This document shows, one piece after another, positions 16,724 through 23,337 of a stretch of 49,707 nt of DNA. How positions within the stretch are numbered: position 1 is the first letter of the stretch; the number at the start of each line of letters is the position of its first letter. The notes under the pieces are model-generated. The model was not told the DNA's origin. It did no database searches and saw nothing but the letters and a program-made list of their open reading frames with translations. A program made the position numbers and the translations under genes. Source of the DNA: Mesorhizobium loti (GTDB lineage Bacteria > Pseudomonadota > Alphaproteobacteria > Rhizobiales > Rhizobiaceae); NCBI RefSeq assembly GCF_001510895.1, contig NZ_LPWA01000128.1, forward strand, positions 1 to 49,707, written 5' to 3'.

Positions 16724-16981
16724 TTACTTGCCGAGAACCTTCATGGCCTGGGCAAAGAAGTCGTCGGCGCGCTTGTCGTCGTCGGCATTGCAGCGCTCGA
16801 TGCCTTTCGTCTCCAGTTCGGAGACCTTGTTCTTGTCGGCGTCGCTGAGCTTGGCCGTGGCTTCGGCCGCGCGCAGATCCTTTAGCACCGTTTCGCAAGG
16901 GGTCGGCGCGGCTGATGCGGATGAAAGCGGGTTGGCGGCGGCAGTCGCGGCAAGCGCGAGGGCAAGAGCAAATTTGTTCAT
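16724..16981 (-). CDS. Small periplasmic protein, leader gene of the two-component operon
   Basis: An 85-residue protein with a signal peptide (MNKFALALALAATAAANPL, cleavage likely after SASA). The mature part is about 60 residues, charged and helical, with two cysteines (PCETVLKD and ERCNADDD) that could form a disulfide and flank an alanine/lysine-rich helix. I do not recognise a named family. It is the promoter-proximal gene of the run that includes the COG4705 protein, phosphatase, regulator and kinase. Its promoter region contains the 16-bp box at 17101-17116. A role as periplasmic modulator of the sensor kinase is speculative. Confidence 0.75.
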   Translation of the reverse strand: MNKFALALALAATAAANPLSSASAAPTPCETVLKDLRAAEATAKLSDADKNKVSELETKGIERCNADDDKRADDFFAQAMKVLGK

Positions 16982-17100
16982 GATGCAGTGTCCTGATTTT
17001 TTGGGCTGATCGTCGGCTGTTCGTAATCAAGCCGCCTCAAATCTCGTGTGGCGGCGGCAATGACGTTAGGCAGGCCAAATCGCCTCAGCCTGTCCGGGTC

Positions 17101-17116
17101 CTTACAAATTCGTAAG
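17101..17116. promoter_or_regulatory. 16-bp two-component-type box, copy 1 (divergent promoter)
   Basis: CTTACAAATTCGTAAG, a nearly perfect dyad (CTTAC facing GTAAG, with AAATTC between). It lies in the gap between the start of the small periplasmic protein operon (16981) and the methyltransferase-like gene (17209). It is the best of the three copies. The form resembles TTAC-type sites of CopR/CzcR-like regulators. It probably mediates autoregulation of the two-component operon and perhaps control of the divergent gene. Confidence 0.6.
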
Positions 17117-17208
17117 AATGACCGAAAATACTGATGAGACCTCGCAATCCCGTGAGAGAAAGGCTAGAGCGTAGCGGTCTCTGCCGGGACCGGAGTGGCT
17201 GGAACCGA

Positions 17209-17841
17209 ATGGCTTACACATCTCTCAAGTCGGCGCCAAAAGCGTTCGACCAGCATAAGCGCCTGATCGTCGTCCAGGTCGCCGCGGTGCTGGCCATCGT
17301 CCTGCTGCTGTTTTCCAGGCCGTATCTCAGCGAGGGCTCGAGCGGGCACGAGCTGATGGAGACGGTCGGCTTCGGCCTTGTGTTGATCTGCTTCCTCGGC
17401 CGGCTGTGGAGCATCCTCTATGTCGGCGGCAAGAAGAACAACGAGCTGGTCGTCTCGGGTCCGTTCTCGATGACCCGCAACCCGCTCTATTTCTTCTCGA
17501 CCATAGGCGCGGTCGGCATCGGGCTGATGTTCGGATCGGTGCTGGCGGCAGCAGCGTTGGGTCTTGCAAGCTTCCTCGTCTTCCGCTTCACCGCCCGTAG
17601 GGAGGCCGAGTACCTCGCCGGCAAGTTCGGCGCCGCCTACGCGGCCTATGCCGAGCGGACGCCGCGCTTCTGGCCGAACCCGCTCATCTACCGCGACCAG
17701 GACCAATTGGTCTTTTCCACCAGCGCGCTGAAAAGCACGTTTTGGGACGGGCTTTATTTCCTGGCCTTGTTCCCGCTTATCGAGACGGTCGAGTATTTTC
17801 GCGTGGCCGGCATGCTGCCGACCTTGTTCACCGTCTACTGA
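17209..17841 (+). CDS. Isoprenylcysteine carboxyl methyltransferase-like membrane protein
   Basis: A 210-residue membrane protein of the ICMT/PEMT superfamily. It has about four or five spans. The S-adenosylmethionine region is seen in VSGPFSMTRNPLYFFSTIGAVGIG, followed by the conserved acidic element EAEYLAGKFGAAYAAYAERTPRFWP. Bacterial members methylate isoprenoid or other lipid-soluble acceptors, mostly unidentified. ATG at 17209 (MAYTSLKS) is chosen as the first start that keeps the N-terminus compact. It is divergent from the two-component operon and shares the promoter region with the 16-bp box. The C-terminal LPTLFTVY ends 6 nt before a hairpin. Confidence 0.82.
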   Translation: MAYTSLKSAPKAFDQHKRLIVVQVAAVLAIVLLLFSRPYLSEGSSGHELMETVGFGLVLICFLGRLWSILYVGGKKNNELVVSGPFSMTRNPLYFFSTIGAVGIGLMFGSVLAAAALGLASFLVFRFTARREAEYLAGKFGAAYAAYAERTPRFWPNPLIYRDQDQLVFSTSALKSTFWDGLYFLALFPLIETVEYFRVAGMLPTLFTVY

Positions 17842-17847
17842 TCGCGA

Positions 17848-17867
17848 TTGGGCATTTCGCTGCCCAA
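17848..17867 (+). terminator. Hairpin after the methyltransferase-like gene
   Basis: TTGGGCA-TTTCGC-TGCCCAA, a perfect 7-bp stem with a 6-nt loop, starts 7 nt beyond the stop codon. There is no U-run after it, only CCCACAAAA, so it is a candidate rather than a certain terminator. Confidence 0.5.
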
Positions 17868-17974
17868 CCCACAAAACCGGACCGATTTGCACCCAAAAGA
17901 AGTCAAGGGCAACGCTTGATGGCCCCTGCTGGCGGAGCATATACCTCTGTATAACTCGGCTGTCGGTTGGGGCG

Positions 17975-18160
17975 ATGGACGTTCGCATATCGAAACACAA
18001 TACACTCGGGCGGGTGTCTGTGTTTGAGCTCGACGCCCTGCGGGAAGCTTTCAGGCGATCGGTTCGCGAGAACAACGTCACCGAAGTCCAGTGGGCTGAG
18101 CACGCCGAGCTTTTCGTCAAAAGCACGATCCGCAGAGAAAGCCGCGCCATCCAAACCTGA
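17975..18160 (+). CDS. Small hypothetical protein (61 aa)
   Basis: Encodes 61 charged residues with balanced composition (for example VFELDALREAFRRSVREN and VQWAEHAELFVKSTIR), which look like an amphipathic helical protein. There is no signal peptide or membrane segment. Base composition is less GC-rich than in neighbouring genes and the ribosome-binding site (GGTTGGGG) is poor. The gap 17842-18192 holds nothing else apart from the hairpin at 17848. I do not recognise the family. It may be a real small gene or a chance frame. Confidence 0.35.
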   Translation: MDVRISKHNTLGRVSVFELDALREAFRRSVRENNVTEVQWAEHAELFVKSTIRRESRAIQT

Positions 18161-18192
18161 TTGGCGTGAGGCCGTACCTCGTTGAAGTCGGC

Positions 18193-18417
18193 TTAAGTCC
18201 GGCCCTTGCTTCCGCCGCGGGCGCCGCGCCTCGTGCTTTCCAGAAGGATCGCCAGGCAGCCGACCAGGATCAGGACACCGCCGGCGAGCGGCGGCAGCGC
18301 CAAAAACTTGACGGCGCCAGTGACCAAGGCGATCAGGATCAGCGCCAGCAGCGCCAGGCTGCCGTCGTCGACGAACATGCCGACGAGCTCTTTCAGCACG
18401 AGGCGGAGAATTTTCAT
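18193..18417 (-). CDS. Small membrane protein coupled to the COG4280 gene
   Basis: A 74-residue protein with two membrane spans (SLALLALILIALVTGAVKFL and PPLAGGVLILVGCLAILLES) and a basic C-terminal tail (RRGARGGSKGR). ATG at 18417 (MKILRLVLKELVGMFVDD) overlaps the stop of the preceding gene by 4 nt, so it is translationally coupled to it. I do not recognise a named family. The pairing suggests it is a small subunit or partner of the larger membrane protein. Confidence 0.7.
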   Translation of the reverse strand: MKILRLVLKELVGMFVDDGSLALLALILIALVTGAVKFLALPPLAGGVLILVGCLAILLESTRRGARGGSKGRT

Positions 18418-19169
18418 CGGGCAATTCCCTCGGTGGGCGCGGCATAGGCGCCGCGCAGCCGGCGCACGATGGCGAAGGATACGGCGGCAACGACGGCGAA
18501 GATGGCAAGCAGGGCAAAATCCTCGCCCGGCCATTCGGCGCCGAGGCCCTCGCCGGTCCAGAAAATACCGAAGCTGGTCAGCATCAGGCCGACGACGAAT
18601 TTGAGCGCGTTTTCCGGCACGCGCGCCAGCGGCCGGTGCACGGCGAGGCCGATGAGCATCACCAGCACGAAGGCCGCGAGCGCGCCGAGGCCGGCATAAA
18701 GCGTCTGGCCATGCGCGGCACCGACGGCGATGACGATGAACACCACCTCGACCCCTTCGAGCAGCACCGCCTTGAAGGCGGCGACGCCGGCCAGATAGTC
18801 GGCGCGACGGTCATTGGCCTGGCGGCCCAGCGCGTCGGTTTGCCTGGAGAAGGCGGCCTCCTCGTCGCGCAGCGCGATGACGCCGGCGCTGCGCAGGATC
18901 GCCTTGCGCAGCCAGCGCATGCCGAACAGGACGAGCAGCACGCCGACAATGTATTGCAGCACGGTGATGGGGACGAGCGCCAGCAGCGGGCCGAAGGCCA
19001 GCACCAGCGCGGCCAGCACGGCGAGCGCCAGCCCCGCGCCCGTCAGCGCCGGACGCCAGCTGCGCGTCACGCCGACGGCGAGAACGATGGTGAAGGCTTC
19101 GACCACTTCGACGAAGGACGCGAGGAACGAGGCCGTTACGGCAGAGAAAACAGGTGTCAGATCATGCAT
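18414..19169 (-). CDS. COG4280-type membrane protein
   Basis: Integral membrane protein of 251 residues with about seven spans. The segment FLASFVEVVEAFTIVLAVG near residue 15 and the second copy KAVLLEGVEVVFIVIAVG near residue 130 are an internal repeat, each with acidic residues at the membrane start. This pattern resembles the REXXE-like motifs of the LysE/FTR1-like transporter groups and is typical of COG4280, whose function is not established. Metal or cation transport is a reasonable inference from the acidic motifs. It forms a two-gene operon with the 74-residue protein, divergent from the aldehyde dehydrogenase gene. Confidence 0.78.
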   Translation of the reverse strand: MHDLTPVFSAVTASFLASFVEVVEAFTIVLAVGVTRSWRPALTGAGLALAVLAALVLAFGPLLALVPITVLQYIVGVLLVLFGMRWLRKAILRSAGVIALRDEEAAFSRQTDALGRQANDRRADYLAGVAAFKAVLLEGVEVVFIVIAVGAAHGQTLYAGLGALAAFVLVMLIGLAVHRPLARVPENALKFVVGLMLTSFGIFWTGEGLGAEWPGEDFALLAIFAVVAAVSFAIVRRLRGAYAAPTEGIAR

Positions 19170-19361
19170 TGAGGATACCGTGCTTCGGCATTTCGCCGCC
19201 CGTCATCAGATAACGGCGAGCCGGGCCTTGTTCAATCGGCCATGAAGCCCAAACCATGGCGGATTGCGCCCGCCCGCCGCATATCCAGCCGTGAGCCGAA
19301 CTTGCGCCTGTAGGCAGGCCAGTGCCATAACGCCATGGCTGATCAGAGGAAACGGCTCCGG

Positions 19362-20855
19362 ATGACGATACCGGCGAGACATCTTTCCCTGCGCACTCCC
19401 ATCGACGGCAGGCACCGGCGGATGCTGATCGGCGGCGAATGGCGCGACGCGGTCAGCGGCCGGACCTTCGAGACGCGCAATCCCGCCACCGGCGCGGTGA
19501 TCGGGACCGTGCCGCAATCGGACGCGAAGGACATCGACCTTGCGGTCGCCGCGGCGCGCCGCGCCTTCGAGGGACCATGGAGCCGCTTCAAGCCCTATGA
19601 GCGCCAGCTGCTGCTGCTCAAGATCGCCGACGAGATGGAGCGGCATTGGGAGGAGCTGGCGCTCTCCGACACCACCGACATGGGCATGCCGATCACCCGC
19701 ACCCTGGCCAACAAGAACCGCGTGCTCGGCATGCTGCGCTTCTATGCCGGCATGGCGACGTCGATCCACGGCCAGACGATCGGCAATTCGCTGCCCGGCG
19801 AGATCGTTTCCTATACGCGCAAGGAGCCGGTTGGCGTGGTCGGCGCGATCATCCCCTGGAATGCGCCCACCGCCGCTTCGATCTGGAAGATCGGCCCGGC
19901 TTTGGCCACCGGCTGCACCATCGTCTTGAAGCCGTCGGAAGAAGCGCCGCTGACGCCGCTGCTCATCGCCGACCTGATGCAGGAAGCCGGCATTCCGCCC
20001 GGCGTTGTCAATGTCGTGACCGGCACCGGCGCGGAGGCCGGCGCGCCTTTGGCCGCGCATATGGATGTCGACAAGATTGTCTTCACCGGCTCGACCGCCA
20101 CCGGCCAGGCGATCCTGCGCGCTTCGGCCGCCAACATGAAGCGCGTGTCGCTGGAGCTCGGCGGCAAGTCGCCGGTGATCGTGCTCGCCGACGCCGATAT
20201 CGAGCGCGCCGTGCCGGTGGCTGCCATGTCGGTCTTCGCCAATTCCGGCCAGATCTGCATCGCCGGCTCGCGGCTCTTCGTCGAGCGGCCGATCTATGAG
20301 GAATTCGTCGAGCGGGTGGCGGGTTTCGCGGCAAAACTCAGGATCGGCGACGGCGCCGACCCTGAGACCGAGATCGGGCCGCTGATCTCGCCAAGACAGC
20401 TCGAACGGGTCAGCGGCTTCATCGCCGACGGCGCGCGCGAGGGCGCCAGGCTGGTGACGGGCGGTGAGCGCATCACTGAAGGCGCCTTGGCCGCCGGCAA
20501 TTTCATGACGCCGGGCATCTTTTCCGGCGTCACCGACGGCATGCGCATCGCGCGCGAGGAAATCTTTGGGCCGATCATCTCGGCACTGCCCTTCGACACG
20601 CTGGACGAAGCGGTGAAGCGCGGCAACGACACGCCCTACGGCCTCGGCGCCGGTGTGTTCACGCGCGACGTCGGCAAGGCGCATCAGCTCGCCAACCGGC
20701 TGCGCGCCGGCTCGGTCTGGGTCAACACCTATCACGCGATCGACCCGGCCGTGCCGTTCGGCGGCTACAAGATGAGCGGCTATGGCCGCGAGGGCGGCAC
20801 CGAGCATCTCGAGGAATATCTCAACACCAAGGGCGTCTGGATCCGTACTGATTGA
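19362..20855 (+). CDS. NAD(P)-dependent aldehyde dehydrogenase
   Basis: Soluble aldehyde dehydrogenase of 497 residues that oxidises an aldehyde to the acid. Landmarks are the cofactor-binding PWNAP and LKPSEEAPL, the general-base Glu in LELGGKSP and the catalytic Cys in SGQICIAGSR, followed by EEIFGPI and the C-terminal PFGGYKMSGYGRE. These match the betaine/phenylacetaldehyde-type subgroup, but the substrate cannot be assigned. ATG at 19362 has AGAGGA upstream and is preferred; ATG at 19335 in frame would add nine residues. It stands alone on the plus strand, followed after 153 nt by the flavin monooxygenase gene. A shared catabolic role is possible but not shown. Confidence 0.92.
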   Translation: MTIPARHLSLRTPIDGRHRRMLIGGEWRDAVSGRTFETRNPATGAVIGTVPQSDAKDIDLAVAAARRAFEGPWSRFKPYERQLLLLKIADEMERHWEELALSDTTDMGMPITRTLANKNRVLGMLRFYAGMATSIHGQTIGNSLPGEIVSYTRKEPVGVVGAIIPWNAPTAASIWKIGPALATGCTIVLKPSEEAPLTPLLIADLMQEAGIPPGVVNVVTGTGAEAGAPLAAHMDVDKIVFTGSTATGQAILRASAANMKRVSLELGGKSPVIVLADADIERAVPVAAMSVFANSGQICIAGSRLFVERPIYEEFVERVAGFAAKLRIGDGADPETEIGPLISPRQLERVSGFIADGAREGARLVTGGERITEGALAAGNFMTPGIFSGVTDGMRIAREEIFGPIISALPFDTLDEAVKRGNDTPYGLGAGVFTRDVGKAHQLANRLRAGSVWVNTYHAIDPAVPFGGYKMSGYGREGGTEHLEEYLNTKGVWIRTD

Positions 20856-21008
20856 CAGTCTGTATCAATTCAGCGTCCGTTGAATCGCTGCGTTGCCCTA
20901 CTACCTGTTTCAGGCAATTCCCAGGCGGAAAGCTGTTGGCTTTTCCTGCGCTGGAGCAACAAACGAATTCGAGCGGCTCGGTGAGCCGCTCCGGCTGGAA
21001 TGGAGCGT

Positions 21009-22028
21009 ATGAAGAAGATCGGTTTTCTGTCATTCGGGCATTGGTCGCCCTCGCCGCAATCGGGCACGCGCTCGGGCGCCGACGCGCTGCTGCAGTCGAT
21101 CGACCTGGCGGTCGCGGCAGAGGAACTCGGCGCCGACGGCGCCTATTTCCGCGTCCATCATTTCGCCCGCCAGCTCGGCTCGCCCTTCCCGCTGCTTGCC
21201 GCGGCCGGCGCGAAAACCAAACGCATCGAGCTCGGCACCGCCGTCATCGACATGCGCTACGAGAACCCGCTCTACATGGCGGAGGATGCGGGCGCCGCCG
21301 ACCTCATCGCCGGCGGCCGGCTGCAGCTCGGTATCAGCCGCGGCTCGCCCGAGCAGGTGATCGATGGCTGGCGCTATTTCGGCTACGTGCCGGAAGAGGG
21401 CAAGAGCGACGCCGACATGGCGCGCCGCCACGCCGAGATTTTTCTCGATTTGCTGCGCGGCGAGGGTTTCGCCCAACCCAATCCGCGGCCGATGTTTCCC
21501 AATCCGCCCGGCCTGCTGCGCCTCGAGCCGTTCTCGGAGGGCTTGCGCGACCGGATCTGGTGGGGCGCCGCCACCAACGCCACCGCAGAATGGGCGGGCA
21601 AGCTCGGCATGAACCTGCAGAGCTCGACGCTCAAATTCGACGAAGGCGGCCAGCCGCTGCACATCCAGCAGGCCGAGCAAATAAGAGCCTTCCGCGCCGC
21701 CTGGAAGGAAGCCGGCCACGCCAGGGAGCCGCGCGTCTCGGTCAGCCGCAGCATCTTTGCAATCGTCAACGACATGGACCGTGCCTATTTCGGCGGCAGC
21801 GAGGGCCAGGATCATTTCGGTTATATCGAGCCGGAGAAGCGCGCCGTGTTCGGCCGCACCTATGCCGCCGAACCGGACGTGCTGATCGAGCAGCTCAAGG
21901 AGGACGAAGCGATCGCCGAGGCCGACACACTGCTGCTCACCGTGCCCAACCAGCTCGGCGTCGCCTACAACGCCCATGTCATTGAGGCGATCCTCAAGCA
22001 CGTCGCGCCGGCGCTCGGCTGGCGGTGA
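21009..22028 (+). CDS. LLM class flavin-dependent oxidoreductase
   Basis: Luciferase-like monooxygenase of 339 residues that uses reduced flavin from a partner reductase. Typical features are the N-terminal strand KKIGFLSFGHW, ELGADGAYFRVHHF, RIELGTAVIDMRYENP and the long C-terminal TIM-barrel remainder. ATG at 21009 (MKKIGFLSF) has GGAG three bases upstream; ATG at 21000 would add three residues. The upstream 153-nt spacer shows no obvious gene. The substrate is unknown; neighbours include an aldehyde dehydrogenase, which could take the aldehyde products such enzymes sometimes make. Confidence 0.9.
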   Translation: MKKIGFLSFGHWSPSPQSGTRSGADALLQSIDLAVAAEELGADGAYFRVHHFARQLGSPFPLLAAAGAKTKRIELGTAVIDMRYENPLYMAEDAGAADLIAGGRLQLGISRGSPEQVIDGWRYFGYVPEEGKSDADMARRHAEIFLDLLRGEGFAQPNPRPMFPNPPGLLRLEPFSEGLRDRIWWGAATNATAEWAGKLGMNLQSSTLKFDEGGQPLHIQQAEQIRAFRAAWKEAGHAREPRVSVSRSIFAIVNDMDRAYFGGSEGQDHFGYIEPEKRAVFGRTYAAEPDVLIEQLKEDEAIAEADTLLLTVPNQLGVAYNAHVIEAILKHVAPALGWR

Positions 22029-22043
22029 GGTGGTTCTGCGCCG

Positions 22044-22140
22044 CGCCAATCTCTTGGCGACGGTGATTGGCGAAAACGGCGAAGCGCGTAATCTCCCCCC
22101 TTGCGGGGGAGATTGGCAGCTTCGGCGCTCCGCCGCCTTA
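22044..22140. repeat. Partial family B repeat with hairpin after the monooxygenase gene
   Basis: Begins with an 8-bp hairpin, CGCCAATC facing GATTGGCG (22044-22051 and 22065-22072), which may terminate the upstream gene. Then AATCTCCCCCCTTGCGGGGGAG follows at about 22091, the same short palindrome as in the 26.9, 44.2 and 49.6 kb copies. The element ends just before the promoter of the CUT2 operon. Confidence 0.6.
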
Positions 22141-22149
22141 CCGTCGATA

Positions 22150-22179
22150 TTGACACCTGATAAAATGCCAATCTAGTCT
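22150..22179 (+). promoter_or_regulatory. Promoter of the CUT2 sugar operon
   Basis: A perfect -35 hexamer TTGACA at 22150-22155 is followed at 16-18 nt by TCTAGTCT, a moderate -10 element. Transcription would start near 22185, inside the 26-bp palindrome, so the repressor would block initiation directly. Confidence 0.55.
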
Positions 22180-22183
22180 GCCG

Positions 22184-22209
22184 CGTAATCGGTTACGTAA
22201 CCGATTACG
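22184..22209. promoter_or_regulatory. LacI-type operator: perfect 26-bp palindrome
   Basis: The left half CGTAATCGGTTAC is followed immediately by its exact reverse complement GTAACCGATTACG, with a central CG step as in LacI/GalR-family operators. It lies 22 nt upstream of the start of the binding-protein gene and overlaps the predicted transcription start. The likely ligand is the LacI-family protein encoded at the end of the operon (25876-26875). Confidence 0.8.
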
Positions 22210-22231
22210 GCTCATTCAAGTGGAGGAAAGC

Positions 22232-23203
22232 ATGAGCAAGTTCTCAACTACGCACGGACACGATCTGGGCTCGTTCTCACGCCGCCAATTCTTGAAGACC
22301 GGCGCGCTCGCGGCCGGCGCGCTCGCTTTGCCGCTCGGTCCGGCTCTGGCCGCCGACAAGCCGAAGGTCGGGCTGGTCATGAAGTCGTTGGCCAACGAGT
22401 TCTTCAAGCAGATGCAGGCCGGCGCGGAGGAGTACGCGGCCAAGAACAAGGACAAGTTCGATTTCGCCGCCGTCGGCATGAAGGACGAGCGCGACTTCGC
22501 CGCCCAGGTCGACGCCATCGAGAACTTCATCACCCAGAACTACAACATCATCGTCGTGGCGCCGGCCGATTCGAAGGCGATGGTCACGCCGATCGCCAAG
22601 GCGCTGAAGGCCGGCATCAAGGTCATCAACATCGACGTCGCGCTCGACGAGGACGCCAAGAAAAAGGCAGGCATCGACCTCGCCTTCTTCGGCCCCGACA
22701 ACCGCGCCGGCGCCAAGCTCGCCGGCGACGCGCTTGGCAAGGCGCTGGGCAAGGGCGGCAAGGTCGTCATCCTGGAAGGCAATCCGGAGGCCGACAACGC
22801 CAAGCAGCGCAAGCTCGGCTTCGACGATGCGGTGAAGGAGCATGGGCTCGACCTGCTCGACTCCAAGACCGCGCATTGGGAGACCGAGGAAGCCAACACG
22901 CTGATGACCAACTTCCTCACCCAGCATCCCGACATCCAGGGCGTGATGGCGGCCAACGATTCCATGGCGCTCGGCGTCGTCAAGGCGATCGACGCGGCCG
23001 GCAAGTCGGGTCAGATCAAGGTCGTCGGCTTCGACAACATCCCGGCCGTCGGCCCGTTGTTGAAGGAAGGCAAGATGCTCGCCACCGTCGAGCAGTATGG
23101 CGCGCAGATGGCGGCGATGGGTATCGACTACGGCCTGCGCGAGCTCGCCGGCGAGAAATTCTCCGGCTGGGTCAAGACCGACGTCAAGCTGATCACCGCT
23201 TGA
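22232..23203 (+). CDS. Sugar ABC transporter binding protein (CUT2, RbsB-like)
   Basis: Periplasmic sugar-binding protein of 323 residues. The N-terminus carries a twin-arginine-type signal (SRRQFLKTGALAAGALAL) with cleavage near ALAA. The mature domain is a type I periplasmic binding fold: VGLVMKSLANEFFKQMQAG, then a hinge and GVMAANDSMALGVVKAI, VVGFDNIPAV and the C-terminal LATVEQYGAQMAAMG. ATG at 22232 has an excellent Shine-Dalgarno (GGAGG at 22222). It heads a binding protein-ATPase-permease-LacI operon behind a 26-bp operator. Substrate could be a pentose, a hexose or a polyol. A Tat signal is unusual for the family, in which Sec export prevails. Confidence 0.92.
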   Translation: MSKFSTTHGHDLGSFSRRQFLKTGALAAGALALPLGPALAADKPKVGLVMKSLANEFFKQMQAGAEEYAAKNKDKFDFAAVGMKDERDFAAQVDAIENFITQNYNIIVVAPADSKAMVTPIAKALKAGIKVINIDVALDEDAKKKAGIDLAFFGPDNRAGAKLAGDALGKALGKGGKVVILEGNPEADNAKQRKLGFDDAVKEHGLDLLDSKTAHWETEEANTLMTNFLTQHPDIQGVMAANDSMALGVVKAIDAAGKSGQIKVVGFDNIPAVGPLLKEGKMLATVEQYGAQMAAMGIDYGLRELAGEKFSGWVKTDVKLITA

Positions 23204-23210
23204 GGCGAGC

Positions 23211-23248
23211 AAGCAAGACGCCGGGACTCCCTCCGGCGCTCGCTTGTC
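23211..23248 (+). promoter_or_regulatory. Intercistronic hairpin after the binding-protein gene
   Basis: CGCCGG (23219) faces CCGGCG (23233) across 8 nt, and the stem can be extended by CAAG with CTTG on the outside with a small bulge. In sugar operons such hairpins protect the upstream mRNA and reduce readthrough, so the binding protein is made in excess over the membrane parts. Function is inferred from position. Confidence 0.45.
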
Positions 23249-23337
23249 TCATCATCGCCGTCGGCAAACCGCCGGCGGCGATGGATCGCGCGCTCGCACC
23301 GCCTTTGCGGTAGAAGAGCACTGTTCAGGATTGCCGC

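Noticed and set aside
17164..18150. Long minus-strand frame opposite the methyltransferase-like gene
   Set aside because: Arg/Gln/His-rich shadow; the plus-strand protein has clear membrane spans and family motifs.
19206..20807. 533-codon minus-strand frame opposite the aldehyde dehydrogenase
   Set aside because: Composition is typical of antisense high-GC sequence (His, Arg, Gly, Ala, Asp-rich), and the sense protein is complete.
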